The translations under genes and the position numbers were made by a program. 64,000 nt of DNA from the NCBI GenBank assembly GCA_964503885.1, contig CAZDCD010000007.1, positions 62,001 through 126,000 on the forward strand. The letters are read 5' to 3'. This document shows, piece after piece, positions 9,565 through 18,144 of the stretch; positions within the stretch are counted from its first letter, which is position 1, and each line of letters begins with the position of its first letter. A model generated the notes under the pieces. It was not told where the DNA came from. It searched no databases and saw only the letters and a list, made by a program, of their open reading frames with translations. Source of the DNA: CAZDCD01 sp964503885. Its GTDB lineage: Bacteria > Bacteroidota > Bacteroidia > Bacteroidales > UBA10428.

Positions 9565-11505
9565 TTACGTCTTATAATTCCTGGTTTGTACTTTAATAAA
9601 CTCATACTTCAGGGGCTCTTTATGCTCGACGGCCTCCTTACCGGAACCTTTATACTCCCATGCCGAAACATACATAAACTGTTCATCGTTACGCAAGGCC
9701 TCTCCATCTTCGGTCTGATGTTCTTCCCTGAAATGTCCTCCGCAAGACTCTTCCCGTTTAAGTGCATCAAGCGCCATAAGCTCACCGATCTCCAGAAAAT
9801 CAGCTACCCTGCCGGCTTTTTCGAGTTCAGGATTCAGGCTGCCCGTTTCACCTGGAATCCTGATCTTTTTCCAGAATTCTTTTTTGAGTGCGCGAAAATC
9901 AGCAAGTGCACGTTCAAGATTGGCATTATTTCTTGTCATACCAACAAGTTCCCACAATTTTGTCCCGAATTCCTTGTGAAATTTATCCACGGATTGATCG
10001 CCTTTAATACCCATCAACCGGTCGATCCTCTCCTTTATTGTTTTTTCTGACTGCGCGAACTCGGGAAGATCCACAGGTATTCGAGGGGTTAGAATTTCAT
10101 CCGCCAGATAATTTTGAATGGTATACGGAAGAATAAAATATCCGTCAGCCAGTCCCTGCATCAATGCCGAAGCCCCGAGCCTGTTGGCACCGTGATCTGA
10201 AAAATTCACTTCTCCTATGGCATACAATCCCTTTATGGTGGTCATCAGCTCATAATCAACCCAGATACCTCCCATGGTATAATGAATGGCAGGGTAAATC
10301 ATCATAGGGGTTTCATACGGATTTTCATCGACGATTTTTTCATACATCTGGAATAAATTCCCATACCGTTCTTCCACAACATGTTTACCAAGCCGTTTAA
10401 TGGCATCGGTAAAATCGAGGTATACTGCAAATCCTGAACCCACTCCAAACCCTGAATCACATCTTTCCTTTGCTGCTCTCGAGGCGACGTCACGGGGAAC
10501 AAGGTTGCCAAATGCCGGGTATCTTCGCTCAAGGTAATAGTCACGGTCTTCTTCAACAATATTCACAGGTTTAAGTCTTCCTGCACGTATTGCCTCGGCA
10601 TCCTGTTTCCTTTTGGGTACCCATATCCTCCCGTCGTTTCTAAGGCTTTCGCTCATCAGTGTTAGTTTCGATTGATAATCGCCATGTACAGGAATACAGG
10701 TAGGATGGATCTGCACAAAAGCAGGATTGGCAAAGAAAGCACCCCGCTTATAAGCCTGCCATGCTGCACTTCCGTTTGATCCCATCGCATTTGTCGAAAG
10801 GTAAAAGGCATTGCCGTATCCTCCCGATGCAATAACGACGGCATGGGCTGAATGACGCTGTAATTCACCAGTTACCAGGTTGCGCGCAATGATCCCACGG
10901 GCTTTCTGATCAACAATTACCAGATCCAGCATTTCTGTTCTGGGGTAAACGGTTACGCTTCCACTACTTATCTGGCGGTTTAGTGCGCTGTATGCTCCGA
11001 GCAGTAATTGCTGTCCTGTCTGTCCCCGGGCATAAAAAGTCCTTGAAACCTGAGCTCCTCCAAACGATCTGTTGTCCAGAAGCCCGCCATATTCCCTGGC
11101 AAAGGGAACGCCCTGTGCAACACACTGGTCGATGATCTGATTGCTTACTTCGGCCAGCCGGTAAACATTGGCTTCTCTCGACCTGTAATCACCACCCTTA
11201 ATGGTATCATAAAATAACCTGTATATGCTGTCTCCGTCATTCTGATAGTTCTTGGCTGCATTGATCCCGCCCTGTGCTGCTATGCTATGGGCCCTGCGCG
11301 GACTGTCCTGGTAACAAAAAACCTTCACATTGAATCCTAGTTCTCCGAGCGATGCGGCGGCTGATGAACCTGCCAGCCCTGAACCCACCACAATGATATC
11401 CAGTTTGCGTTTATTTGCAGGATTTACGAGTTTCTGTGTGGCTTTATACCGGGTCCATTTATCTTCCAGCGGTCCTTCAGGTATTTTTGCATTCAGCGTT
11501 ATCAT
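9565..11505 (-). CDS. sdhA: succinate dehydrogenase/fumarate reductase flavoprotein subunit
   Basis: The 646-residue subunit carries covalent FAD and the dicarboxylate site. The dinucleotide-binding block is VVGSGLAGSSAAASLGE; the flavin-histidine region is RRAHSIAAQGGINAAKN; the active-site arginine block is NLVPRDVASRAAKE; and the C-terminal FAD block is GANRLGASALMQGLADGY. I start at the ATG at 11505 (MITLNAKIPEG) because the longer frame would need a TTG at 11514. It lies 21 bp after the stop of sdhC, so it is cotranscribed. Length agrees with the large B-type family members. Confidence 0.94.
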   Translation of the reverse strand: MITLNAKIPEGPLEDKWTRYKATQKLVNPANKRKLDIIVVGSGLAGSSAAASLGELGFNVKVFCYQDSPRRAHSIAAQGGINAAKNYQNDGDSIYRLFYDTIKGGDYRSREANVYRLAEVSNQIIDQCVAQGVPFAREYGGLLDNRSFGGAQVSRTFYARGQTGQQLLLGAYSALNRQISSGSVTVYPRTEMLDLVIVDQKARGIIARNLVTGELQRHSAHAVVIASGGYGNAFYLSTNAMGSNGSAAWQAYKRGAFFANPAFVQIHPTCIPVHGDYQSKLTLMSESLRNDGRIWVPKRKQDAEAIRAGRLKPVNIVEEDRDYYLERRYPAFGNLVPRDVASRAAKERCDSGFGVGSGFAVYLDFTDAIKRLGKHVVEERYGNLFQMYEKIVDENPYETPMMIYPAIHYTMGGIWVDYELMTTIKGLYAIGEVNFSDHGANRLGASALMQGLADGYFILPYTIQNYLADEILTPRIPVDLPEFAQSEKTIKERIDRLMGIKGDQSVDKFHKEFGTKLWELVGMTRNNANLERALADFRALKKEFWKKIRIPGETGSLNPELEKAGRVADFLEIGELMALDALKREESCGGHFREEHQTEDGEALRNDEQFMYVSAWEYKGSGKEAVEHKEPLKYEFIKVQTRNYKT

Positions 11506-11526
11506 AAGGCACAAAATTTCTGGTTT

Positions 11527-12201
11527 CTACTTGAAATAATAAATAAAAATCGGGATAGCCATGTATCCGATGGTGATCACAATCGAATAAAAGATCCCAA
11601 ATGTTTTGATGGCTGGCGTATATTTATGATGATTCAAACCCAGGGTCTGAAAAGCCGACTGAAATGCATGGTGCAGATGAAATCCCAATCCCAGCAACAA
11701 TACTACATAAACAATTACAACCCATCCAATCTGAAACCGTTCGATCACCAGAGGAGCTAAATCATGGTAAGACTTACCGTTCGAATACATGATCTCATTT
11801 ACCTCTCCCAGGAACTTGTTCTTAACCCAGAAATCGAACAGGTGAATGACCAGGAATATGGTAATGATAACCGACGTATGAAACATATATCTCGAAAAGA
11901 ATGAGGTCTGGGAAGAATGGGTCTTTTTATAGCCAACGGGCCTGGCATACCAATTCTGGATCTGCAATATTGTTCCGTAGAACATATGCAGCAGAAACCC
12001 TCCGAATAAGACCACTTCCATGATCCGTATAACCGGATTTGTACCCATAAAAGTAGCAGCCTTGTTGAATGTTTCGGCATTGTGCGATAAGATGAGCGAA
12101 AGATTAATGGCAAGGTGCACTACCAGGTATATCAGCAGAAATATTCCGGCAAGCGACATGATGAGCTTTTTGCCGATAGATGATGTAAAAATATTGCTCA
12201 T
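11527..12201 (-). CDS. sdhC: succinate dehydrogenase cytochrome b subunit
   Basis: The product is a membrane subunit of about 224 residues with five hydrophobic segments and several candidate haem-ligand histidines, for example in LVVHLAINL, LLHMFYGT, MFHTSVIIT, IHLFDFW and FHLHHAFQSAF. This fits a diheme cytochrome b subunit that anchors SdhAB and reacts with menaquinone. The frame is open to 12267, but a Bacteroidota promoter (-7 box at 12265-12272) would start the transcript inside that extension. The ATG at 12201 (MSNIFTSSIGKK) is therefore the likely start. Confidence 0.9.
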   Translation of the reverse strand: MSNIFTSSIGKKLIMSLAGIFLLIYLVVHLAINLSLILSHNAETFNKAATFMGTNPVIRIMEVVLFGGFLLHMFYGTILQIQNWYARPVGYKKTHSSQTSFFSRYMFHTSVIITIFLVIHLFDFWVKNKFLGEVNEIMYSNGKSYHDLAPLVIERFQIGWVVIVYVVLLLGLGFHLHHAFQSAFQTLGLNHHKYTPAIKTFGIFYSIVITIGYMAIPIFIYYFK

Positions 12202-12264
12202 GAGTATGTTTTTATTGGTCTTATACTTTTTTATCGCTAACTTCACTATGCATTGAAGTATATG

Positions 12265-12295
12265 CAAATTTATCCGGTTAATCCACTTTTCACAA
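12265..12295 (-). promoter_or_regulatory. Bacteroidota-type promoter of sdhCAB
   Basis: On the minus strand TTG (12295-12293) is followed after 20 bases by TAAATTTG (12272-12265), a match to the Bacteroidota TTG/TAnnTTTG promoter. Transcription should begin near 12259 and give an untranslated leader of about 58 bases before the sdhC ATG. Confidence 0.55.
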
Positions 12296-12337
12296 TGCTA
12301 AAAATTAATTTTAAATTATTTAGAACGAAAATAAACA

Positions 12338-13627
12338 ATGCGATTTCAACCGATTGATTCATCATTCTTTATTCGCAACAGAAAGAAAATTTCCGATATG
12401 CTGAAGGGAAAATCAGTTGCCATAATCCATTCGAATGATGAAATGCACAGATCAGGTGATCAGCACTTTACATACAGGCAAAATTCAAATTTATATTATT
12501 TGACCGGCATTCTGCAGGAAAAAACAATATTGTTTCTCGATCCCCGGCACAAAGATAAGCATTTGCAGGAAGTTCTTTTCATCAGAAAAACCAACAAGCA
12601 ACTTGAAACCTGGGTGGGTCATAAACTAACACATGATGAAGCAAGGCAACTGTCAGGAATAGAAAACATCAGATGGACGGAGGATTTTAACACATTTCTG
12701 AATGAGCAGTTAATCCCTGCTGAAACCATATACTATGACATAGAGGAATATCCAAAATTTCAACCCGAAGCACCATACAGGGCCCGAAGGCTGCTTGAAA
12801 GCCTCAAGGCAAATTTCCCGTTGCACCGGTTCGAAAGGCTTTTTCCGCTTGTTTCCTCATTCAGGATGTTGAAAGAACCCGAAGAGATCGAAATGATCAA
12901 AAGAGCCTGTAAAATTACACGCGACGGATTCATCAGGGCATTGAATTTCATCAGGCCCGGTCTGAAGGAATATGAAATTGAAGCTGAATTTACATACGAA
13001 TTCATCAGACTGGGTGCCGGCGGTCATGCTTATGCTCCTATAATTGCATCGGGCAGCAATGCTTGTGTGCTGCATTATACGGCTAATGATCGGGAGTGTA
13101 ATACGGGTGAATTGCTGCTTATGGATATTGGTGCTGAGTATGCCGGCTATTCCAGCGATATGACACGTACAATACCCGTTAACGGGCAGTTCAGTGAACG
13201 ACAGAGAGAGCTGTACGATTCGGTTTTAAGGGTATTTAGGTATGCACGAGAACTTATGAAACCAGGAAATACAATAAATAATCTGAACAAAGAAGTGGGC
13301 AAGAAATGGGAGGAAGAACACATTCGTCTGCAGCTTTATTCAGCCGATGATTTGAAGGAACATAAAGGTGATGAATCGTTATTTACCAAATTCTATCCTC
13401 ATGGCACCTCGCATTTTCTGGGACTTGATGTACATGATGTTGGGAGTAAGGATGATGAATTTAAGCCGGGAATGGTTCTAACATGTGAGCCCGGAATTTA
13501 CATTCCGGATGAAAAAACGGGAATCAGGATTGAAAATGACATTATCATAACCGATTCGGGGAATATCGACCTGATGGACGACATACCGGTTGAACCCGAT
13601 GAAATTGAGCATATTATTAATCATTAA
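12338..13627 (+). CDS. aminopeptidase P family protein (M24B), second copy
   Basis: The 429-residue protein has the aminopeptidase P N domain (about 1-150, starting RFQPIDSSFFIRNRKK) and the M24 metallopeptidase domain. Metal ligands are seen in LLMDIGAEYAGYSSDMTRT, FYPHGTSHFLGLDVHD, TCEPGIYIP and GIRIENDIII. It should cleave Xaa-Pro N-termini in the cytoplasm. It is shorter and closer to canonical PepP than the copy at 4.1 kb. An alpha/beta hydrolase gene follows after 9 bp, so the two are probably cotranscribed. Confidence 0.92.
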   Translation: MRFQPIDSSFFIRNRKKISDMLKGKSVAIIHSNDEMHRSGDQHFTYRQNSNLYYLTGILQEKTILFLDPRHKDKHLQEVLFIRKTNKQLETWVGHKLTHDEARQLSGIENIRWTEDFNTFLNEQLIPAETIYYDIEEYPKFQPEAPYRARRLLESLKANFPLHRFERLFPLVSSFRMLKEPEEIEMIKRACKITRDGFIRALNFIRPGLKEYEIEAEFTYEFIRLGAGGHAYAPIIASGSNACVLHYTANDRECNTGELLLMDIGAEYAGYSSDMTRTIPVNGQFSERQRELYDSVLRVFRYARELMKPGNTINNLNKEVGKKWEEEHIRLQLYSADDLKEHKGDESLFTKFYPHGTSHFLGLDVHDVGSKDDEFKPGMVLTCEPGIYIPDEKTGIRIENDIIITDSGNIDLMDDIPVEPDEIEHIINH

Positions 13628-13636
13628 CTAGTTATC

Positions 13637-14437
13637 ATGATCACGAAATTAGATTATAAAGGACATCTCATTACCATTGCTGATGAAGGGAAAGGAATTC
13701 CGGTTGTTTTTGTTCATGGATATCTTGAATCCATGGAAATCTGGAAACCGTTTTCTGATGGTTTCAAAGACATGTTCAGGGTTATCCGGATCGATATACC
13801 GGGCCATGGCAAGTCCGGGATATTGAATGAAGTTCATACAATGGACCTTATGGCCGAAGTGATCCGTTTTGTTCTCGATGTACTTTTTATAGACAGGTGT
13901 GTGCTTACCGGGCACTCACTGGGAGGGTACATCGCACTTGCTTTTGCTGATCATTACCCCGAGAGGTTACTGGGATTCTGCCTGTTTCATTCGCACCCCT
14001 TTGCTGATAACGAAGAGAAAAAACAAAACAGGGACCGGGAAATCGAGCTGGTCAGGTCGGGTAAAAAAGACCTGGTATGCAATACGAATATTCCGAAACA
14101 TTTTGCCGGACAGAACTTAGACAGATTGAAAGCTGAGGTGGAAAGAGCGAAAAAAATCGCTGCGAAAACACCCGAAAAAGGGATAATTGCTATTCTCGAA
14201 GGTATGAAAGAAAGACCGGACAGACAGAAGGTTATCAGCAATACGGAAGTGCCTTTGTTATGGATCCTTGGCAAAAAAGACAACCTCATTTCTCTGGATA
14301 CGATAAGCGCCAAAGTTACCCTGAATGATAAGGGGAAACTTTTTATCCTCGGGAATTCCGGGCATATGGGTTTTATTGAAGAACCAAAGGTGAGTATGGA
14401 AAAATTAAGATCCTTCATTCAATTATGCGGGAGCTGA
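13637..14437 (+). CDS. alpha/beta hydrolase
   Basis: The 266-residue protein shows the alpha/beta-hydrolase fold: oxyanion-region VFVHGYLESMEIW, nucleophile elbow LTGHSLGGYIALAFAD with the catalytic Ser in GHSLGG, a late acidic residue in WILGKKDNLIS, and the catalytic His in GNSGHMGFIEEP. A lid of charged helices occupies about 125-195. There is no signal peptide, so it acts in the cytoplasm. Substrate is unknown. The last 13 bases overlap the start of the following small gene. Confidence 0.88.
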   Translation: MITKLDYKGHLITIADEGKGIPVVFVHGYLESMEIWKPFSDGFKDMFRVIRIDIPGHGKSGILNEVHTMDLMAEVIRFVLDVLFIDRCVLTGHSLGGYIALAFADHYPERLLGFCLFHSHPFADNEEKKQNRDREIELVRSGKKDLVCNTNIPKHFAGQNLDRLKAEVERAKKIAAKTPEKGIIAILEGMKERPDRQKVISNTEVPLLWILGKKDNLISLDTISAKVTLNDKGKLFILGNSGHMGFIEEPKVSMEKLRSFIQLCGS

Positions 14438-14724
14438 CAAAAAGGGCAATTGTATTCAGAATATTCACGGCTTTTTGGCTGACAACCTTAATAAATAGGA
14501 TTTCAGCAGCGCAGATCATGTATCTTGCAAACACACCTGAAAAGGCAGATATTGTTGTGTTTGAAGTGACCGACAAAGCCAAATGCGATCTTAGGATATT
14601 TTTTGAGGAGGAGCCTGAACAACTTGGCAAACCGGGGGTATGGATGGCTACGTTTGATGAGGGATAGGCCGATAAAAAAATATACATCATCCTGGATGAA
14701 TCTGAAGCCGGATGGAAAAATTAA
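14425..14724 (+). pseudogene. DUF6150-like short-repeat secreted protein, split by an in-frame TAG at 14665
   Basis: The open frame from 14425 encodes 80 residues to a TAG at 14665-14667: a signal-like hydrophobic N-terminus (about 9-29), then repeats of the form x-KADIVVFEV-x and AKCDLRIFFEE. Directly after the TAG the same frame continues for 18 codons, ADKKIYIILDESEAGWKN, to a TAA at 14722. That tail is a further repeat of the same unit and has the AGW ending I associate with DUF6150 proteins. So either a recent nonsense mutation has truncated the gene or the stop is read through. TAG is used as an ordinary stop by other genes here. The family name is from memory; the repeat continuity is seen directly. 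Confidence 0.6.
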
Positions 14725-14778
14725 GCTAATAGAAAGCTTCTGCAATCAGAAAATCCTGTCATATCCCTGTCAATATAC

Positions 14779-14808
14779 TTTGAATTCACACATTTTACGG
14801 TATTTTTG
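14779..14808 (+). promoter_or_regulatory. Bacteroidota-type promoter of the corrinoid operon
   Basis: TTTG at 14779-14782 is followed after 18 bases by TATTTTTG at 14801-14808, an exact match to the Bacteroidota -33/-7 pattern. The start of transcription should be near 14814, about 37 bases before the ATG of the corrinoid protein. No B12 riboswitch fits into so short a leader. Confidence 0.6.
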
Positions 14809-14850
14809 TACCGGAAATTTTGAATTGCATATATTTTATCAATACAGAAT

Positions 14851-15519
14851 ATGGAACCTCTATTGGAAAAAATTGCATATTGTGTGGAATTTGGAAAAAT
14901 AAACAAGATCGCTCCCTATCCGCCGGATATGAAAGGGCAGGACGGAGCAGACGAACTGACAAAACAGGCTCTTGAGCAAGGTATTTCTGCCAACGAATTA
15001 TTGAAAAATGCATTGATACCGGGTATGGAACGTATAGGTGTGAAATTCAGGGAAAACAAGGTATTTGTACCCCAGGTGCTGATGTCGGCTAAAGCAATGC
15101 ATACCGCAATGGAACATCTGAAGCCTTTTTTTCAGTCGGGTGCGGTAAAACGGAAAGGAACATTCATCATCGGAACAGTTGCCGGTGATCTGCATGATAT
15201 CGGGAAAAATCTTGTATCCATGATGATTGAAGGAAATGGATGGGAAGTGATCGATCTGGGTACAGACGTAAAATCAGAAAAATTCATTGAAGCCTTAAAA
15301 GCACATCCGGGTTCTATGGTCGGATTGTCTGCATTGCTTACCACTACCATGGCATGTATGGAAAAAACAGTAAAGGATATAAAAGAACAACTTCCCGCAG
15401 TTACGGTGATTATTGGCGGTGCGCCCGTAAATGAAGGTTTTATGAAAAAAATAGGAGCAGATTTCTATTCACCCGATCCACAGGGTGCCGTCGAATTTCT
15501 GAATAAGCTTGTCGCGTGA
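14851..15519 (+). CDS. corrinoid protein of a cobamide-dependent methyltransferase (MtaC/MtbC-like)
   Basis: The 222-residue protein has the two-part structure of methyl-carrying corrinoid proteins: a helical cap (about 30-100, with LIPGMERIGVKF and VFVPQVLMSAKAM) and a B12-binding Rossmann domain. The lower cobalt ligand is the His of D113-x-H115-x2-G118 (DLHDIGKN), followed by GLSALLTTT and IIGGAPVN, which embrace the nucleotide tail. It would carry the methyl group between a substrate methyltransferase and the UroD-family enzyme encoded next. The four genes from here to 18831 run on one strand with short gaps, and a clear promoter lies just upstream. Confidence 0.9.
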   Translation: MEPLLEKIAYCVEFGKINKIAPYPPDMKGQDGADELTKQALEQGISANELLKNALIPGMERIGVKFRENKVFVPQVLMSAKAMHTAMEHLKPFFQSGAVKRKGTFIIGTVAGDLHDIGKNLVSMMIEGNGWEVIDLGTDVKSEKFIEALKAHPGSMVGLSALLTTTMACMEKTVKDIKEQLPAVTVIIGGAPVNEGFMKKIGADFYSPDPQGAVEFLNKLVA

Positions 15520-15571
15520 GCCGTTTCAGCATCCGGAACATAAGTTTTGTACCTGTTTATATTCACATGAT

Positions 15572-17200
15572 ATGACAACGATGACGGCAAAAGATCTGGT
15601 AAGGAAGGCTATCTTGTTGAACGAGGTTGAAAGAATACCTTGGGTACCCTTTGTTGGCTGCCATGCAGGCAGGTTGATCGGTGTAAACGCAAGCGAATAC
15701 CTGCAATCGGCTGGCCATATATTTAGCGGAGTAACGGAAGCGATAAAAAGGTATAAGCCCGATGGGATACCGGTTGTCTTCGATCTGCAGATCGAAGCTG
15801 AAGCGCTTGGGTGCAAGCTTATATGGTCTGATGAAAATCCTCCTGCCGTTGTGTCCCATCCGTTGCTCGAAAATAAAACGGTAAATGATCTGCCGCTTCC
15901 CGGAAAAAATTCAGGTAGGATTGGTGAAGTCATGAAAGCGGCCAAAAAAATCAGGGAAGCAAATCCCGATATTGCACTGTACGGATTGATTACTGGTCCG
16001 TTCACCCTGGCATTGCACCTGCTGGGAACCGATATATTCATAAAAATGTTCGATGACCCTGATCTCATTCATACGATCATGTCGTTTACCGGTGATGTGG
16101 CCAAATCCATGGCTGAATATTACCTTGATGCCGGTTGTGACATAATAGCCGTTGTCGATCCGATGACCAGCCAGATAGATACCAAGTCATTCGAAACATT
16201 TGTATCGCCGGTGGCTTCCGATATCTTCAACCTGATTAGAAAATCGGGCGCTTTGAGCTCTTTCTTTGTCTGCGGGCATGCACAACAGAATATCGAGGTC
16301 ATGTGCGGGTGCAAACCCGACAATATTTCAATCGATGAGAATATTCCCCTCGATTATGTGAAGGATGTATCTTTGAAAAACCATGTTAGCTTTGGAGGTA
16401 ATATTAAACTTACAGTCGTTCTTCTCATGGGGACAGCCGAGGATGCACAGCGCAATGCTCTCGAATGCATGGATCTTGGCGGTAAAAAAGGTTTCATTCT
16501 TGCACCGGGTTGTGACCTACCGATGATGACCCCTCCGGAGAACATTGAAGCCATTACCAGACTGGTGAACGATCCTTATCAGCAGGATGTCATAAGGGCA
16601 ATGGAAAAAAAAGATATTGATATCGAATTGCTCAATATGAAAGACTATGGCCAGACCGACAAGGTAATCGTGGATATCATTACGCTCGACTCGGAATCAT
16701 GCGCACCATGCCAGTATATGGTCGAAGCCGTAAAAAAAATCGCACCCCATTTTGAAGGCATTGTAGAGTGGCGTGAACATGCGATCAAAAGGATGGAAGC
16801 GGTAACTTTTATGGCCTCACTGATGGTCAAAAATATCCCGACCATATGTATCGACGGTAAGATAGCGTTCGTTTCAAAAATACCTCCCCAGTCCGAACTG
16901 ATCGCGGCAATACAGAAACGCGTCAACGAAAAACTTAAGCTGAAAATTCGTTCCAGAAAAGGTGAAATAACAATTCTATGCAACGAAAATGATGTTACCG
17001 TTCCGCTTGAGGAAAAAATCATACAGGCTATAAAAGAGACGGGAAAAGATATCAGGCTTTCTATTGTCCGGGATGAAACTTTAATGAGGACATTTGGAAT
17101 TCATATGACCCCTGCTCTGCTGATCACCGAATACAAGCTGAAATCCCAGGGAGATATCCCGTCGGTTGATGTAATAAAAGAATGGATTAAGGACATTTAG
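15572..17200 (+). CDS. UroD-family methylcobamide methyltransferase fused to thioredoxin-like domains
   Basis: The product has about 542 residues. Residues 1 to about 340 form a uroporphyrinogen-decarboxylase-type barrel of the MtaA/MtbA class, with a probable metal-binding set including VCGHAQQN and the CGCKPD block, and the stretch GKKGFILAPGCDLP. These enzymes move a methyl group from the corrinoid protein to a thiol such as coenzyme M, or to another acceptor. The remaining 200 residues are thioredoxin-like: a C-A-P-C redox motif at 377-380, NIPTICIDG, and a second thioredoxin-like fold ending GIHMTPALLITEY. The frame is open from 15509, overlapping the previous gene; the ATG at 15572 fits the family start better. 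The fusion suggests a redox-active or thiol acceptor, which is inference. Confidence 0.85.
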   Translation: MTTMTAKDLVRKAILLNEVERIPWVPFVGCHAGRLIGVNASEYLQSAGHIFSGVTEAIKRYKPDGIPVVFDLQIEAEALGCKLIWSDENPPAVVSHPLLENKTVNDLPLPGKNSGRIGEVMKAAKKIREANPDIALYGLITGPFTLALHLLGTDIFIKMFDDPDLIHTIMSFTGDVAKSMAEYYLDAGCDIIAVVDPMTSQIDTKSFETFVSPVASDIFNLIRKSGALSSFFVCGHAQQNIEVMCGCKPDNISIDENIPLDYVKDVSLKNHVSFGGNIKLTVVLLMGTAEDAQRNALECMDLGGKKGFILAPGCDLPMMTPPENIEAITRLVNDPYQQDVIRAMEKKDIDIELLNMKDYGQTDKVIVDIITLDSESCAPCQYMVEAVKKIAPHFEGIVEWREHAIKRMEAVTFMASLMVKNIPTICIDGKIAFVSKIPPQSELIAAIQKRVNEKLKLKIRSRKGEITILCNENDVTVPLEEKIIQAIKETGKDIRLSIVRDETLMRTFGIHMTPALLITEYKLKSQGDIPSVDVIKEWIKDI

Positions 17201-17220
17201 AAGAGGTTAATAAAACAATC

Positions 17221-18138
17221 ATGAAAATCCCTTTTTTTCTGGTTACAGGATTTCTGGGGAGTGGCAAAACCACATTGCTGAAGAGGTTTCTGAACAGGTA
17301 CGCCGGTTCTAAGAAAATAGGGATCATTCAGAATGAATTTGCACCGGCCAATATCGATAGTGTGGAACTCAAATCAGGAGGTGATGATTTCGAGATTCTT
17401 GAGATAAACAACGGTTCGGTTTTCTGTGTTTGCCTGCTTGGCGATTTTATTAAATCGCTGAATGCTTTCATTGATCGAAAATCTCCCGATGTCATTCTGC
17501 TTGAATCTTCGGGACTGTCCGATCCGGTTGCTATCGCAGAATTACTGCAACTTGGAGAGTTAAAGGATAAAACATACCTGTGTTATATCTGGTGTGTGGT
17601 TGATGCATTAAATTTCGACAAGCATGACAAGATGGGTACACGCATTCATCACCAGATAAGGGTTGCTGACACCGTGATCATAAACAAAACCGACCTGGTG
17701 AATACCAATACGGAAAATATCAGAACGCGTATACATGCTATGAATCCTTATGCCGAAATTGTACAGGGACCATTTTGTGAGGTTGATTTTGACCATGTTT
17801 TCCGGCCTGTCAGAATGGCCCCTGTTGCGATGATTAGGGCAGGAGAAGATATAAACTTTGAAAGCTGTGGAAGGCCCGATATCCAGGTTTGTGTGGTAAA
17901 AACCACTGAAAAAATAGCTTTGGAAACGCTTACCTCGTTTATATCAAAATATGCTGCTAAAACATACAGAATAAAAGGATACGCATTTGCAGATGATGGA
18001 AAAGCCTATGCGTTGCAAACTACCGGTACGTCAACCAGCATAAGCCCTGTTGATTATTACGACCGGCAGTCGGTAATTATTCTAATGGGGGATCAGCTGC
18101 CTATGGGTGAGATCAGGGGAGATCTTAAAATCAGGTAA
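17221..18138 (+). CDS. CobW/G3E family GTPase
   Basis: The 305-residue protein is a G3E P-loop GTPase. Walker A is GFLGSGKTT (10-18), the metal-binding cysteine pair is C69-V-C71, the switch/Walker B region is VILLESSGLSDP and the base-specificity motif is INKTDLV. A C-terminal CobW domain follows (about 215-300). Members insert metals or help load cofactors, including cobalt/B12-related proteins. Placed between a corrinoid methyltransferase and a corrinoid-activation-like protein, it probably serves cofactor loading or reactivation. This role is inferred from context. Confidence 0.87.
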   Translation: MKIPFFLVTGFLGSGKTTLLKRFLNRYAGSKKIGIIQNEFAPANIDSVELKSGGDDFEILEINNGSVFCVCLLGDFIKSLNAFIDRKSPDVILLESSGLSDPVAIAELLQLGELKDKTYLCYIWCVVDALNFDKHDKMGTRIHHQIRVADTVIINKTDLVNTNTENIRTRIHAMNPYAEIVQGPFCEVDFDHVFRPVRMAPVAMIRAGEDINFESCGRPDIQVCVVKTTEKIALETLTSFISKYAAKTYRIKGYAFADDGKAYALQTTGTSTSISPVDYYDRQSVIILMGDQLPMGEIRGDLKIR

Positions 18139-18144
18139 AAACAA

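Noticed and set aside
14665..14667. TAG in the DUF6150-like gene read as pyrrolysine, given the corrinoid operon next door
   Set aside because: No pyl genes are seen, TAG is a normal stop here (for example of the UroD gene at 17198), and the protein is not a methylamine methyltransferase.
14725..14850. Cobalamin riboswitch ahead of the corrinoid operon
   Set aside because: The predicted transcript leader is only about 37 bases, far too short, and no B12-box is visible.
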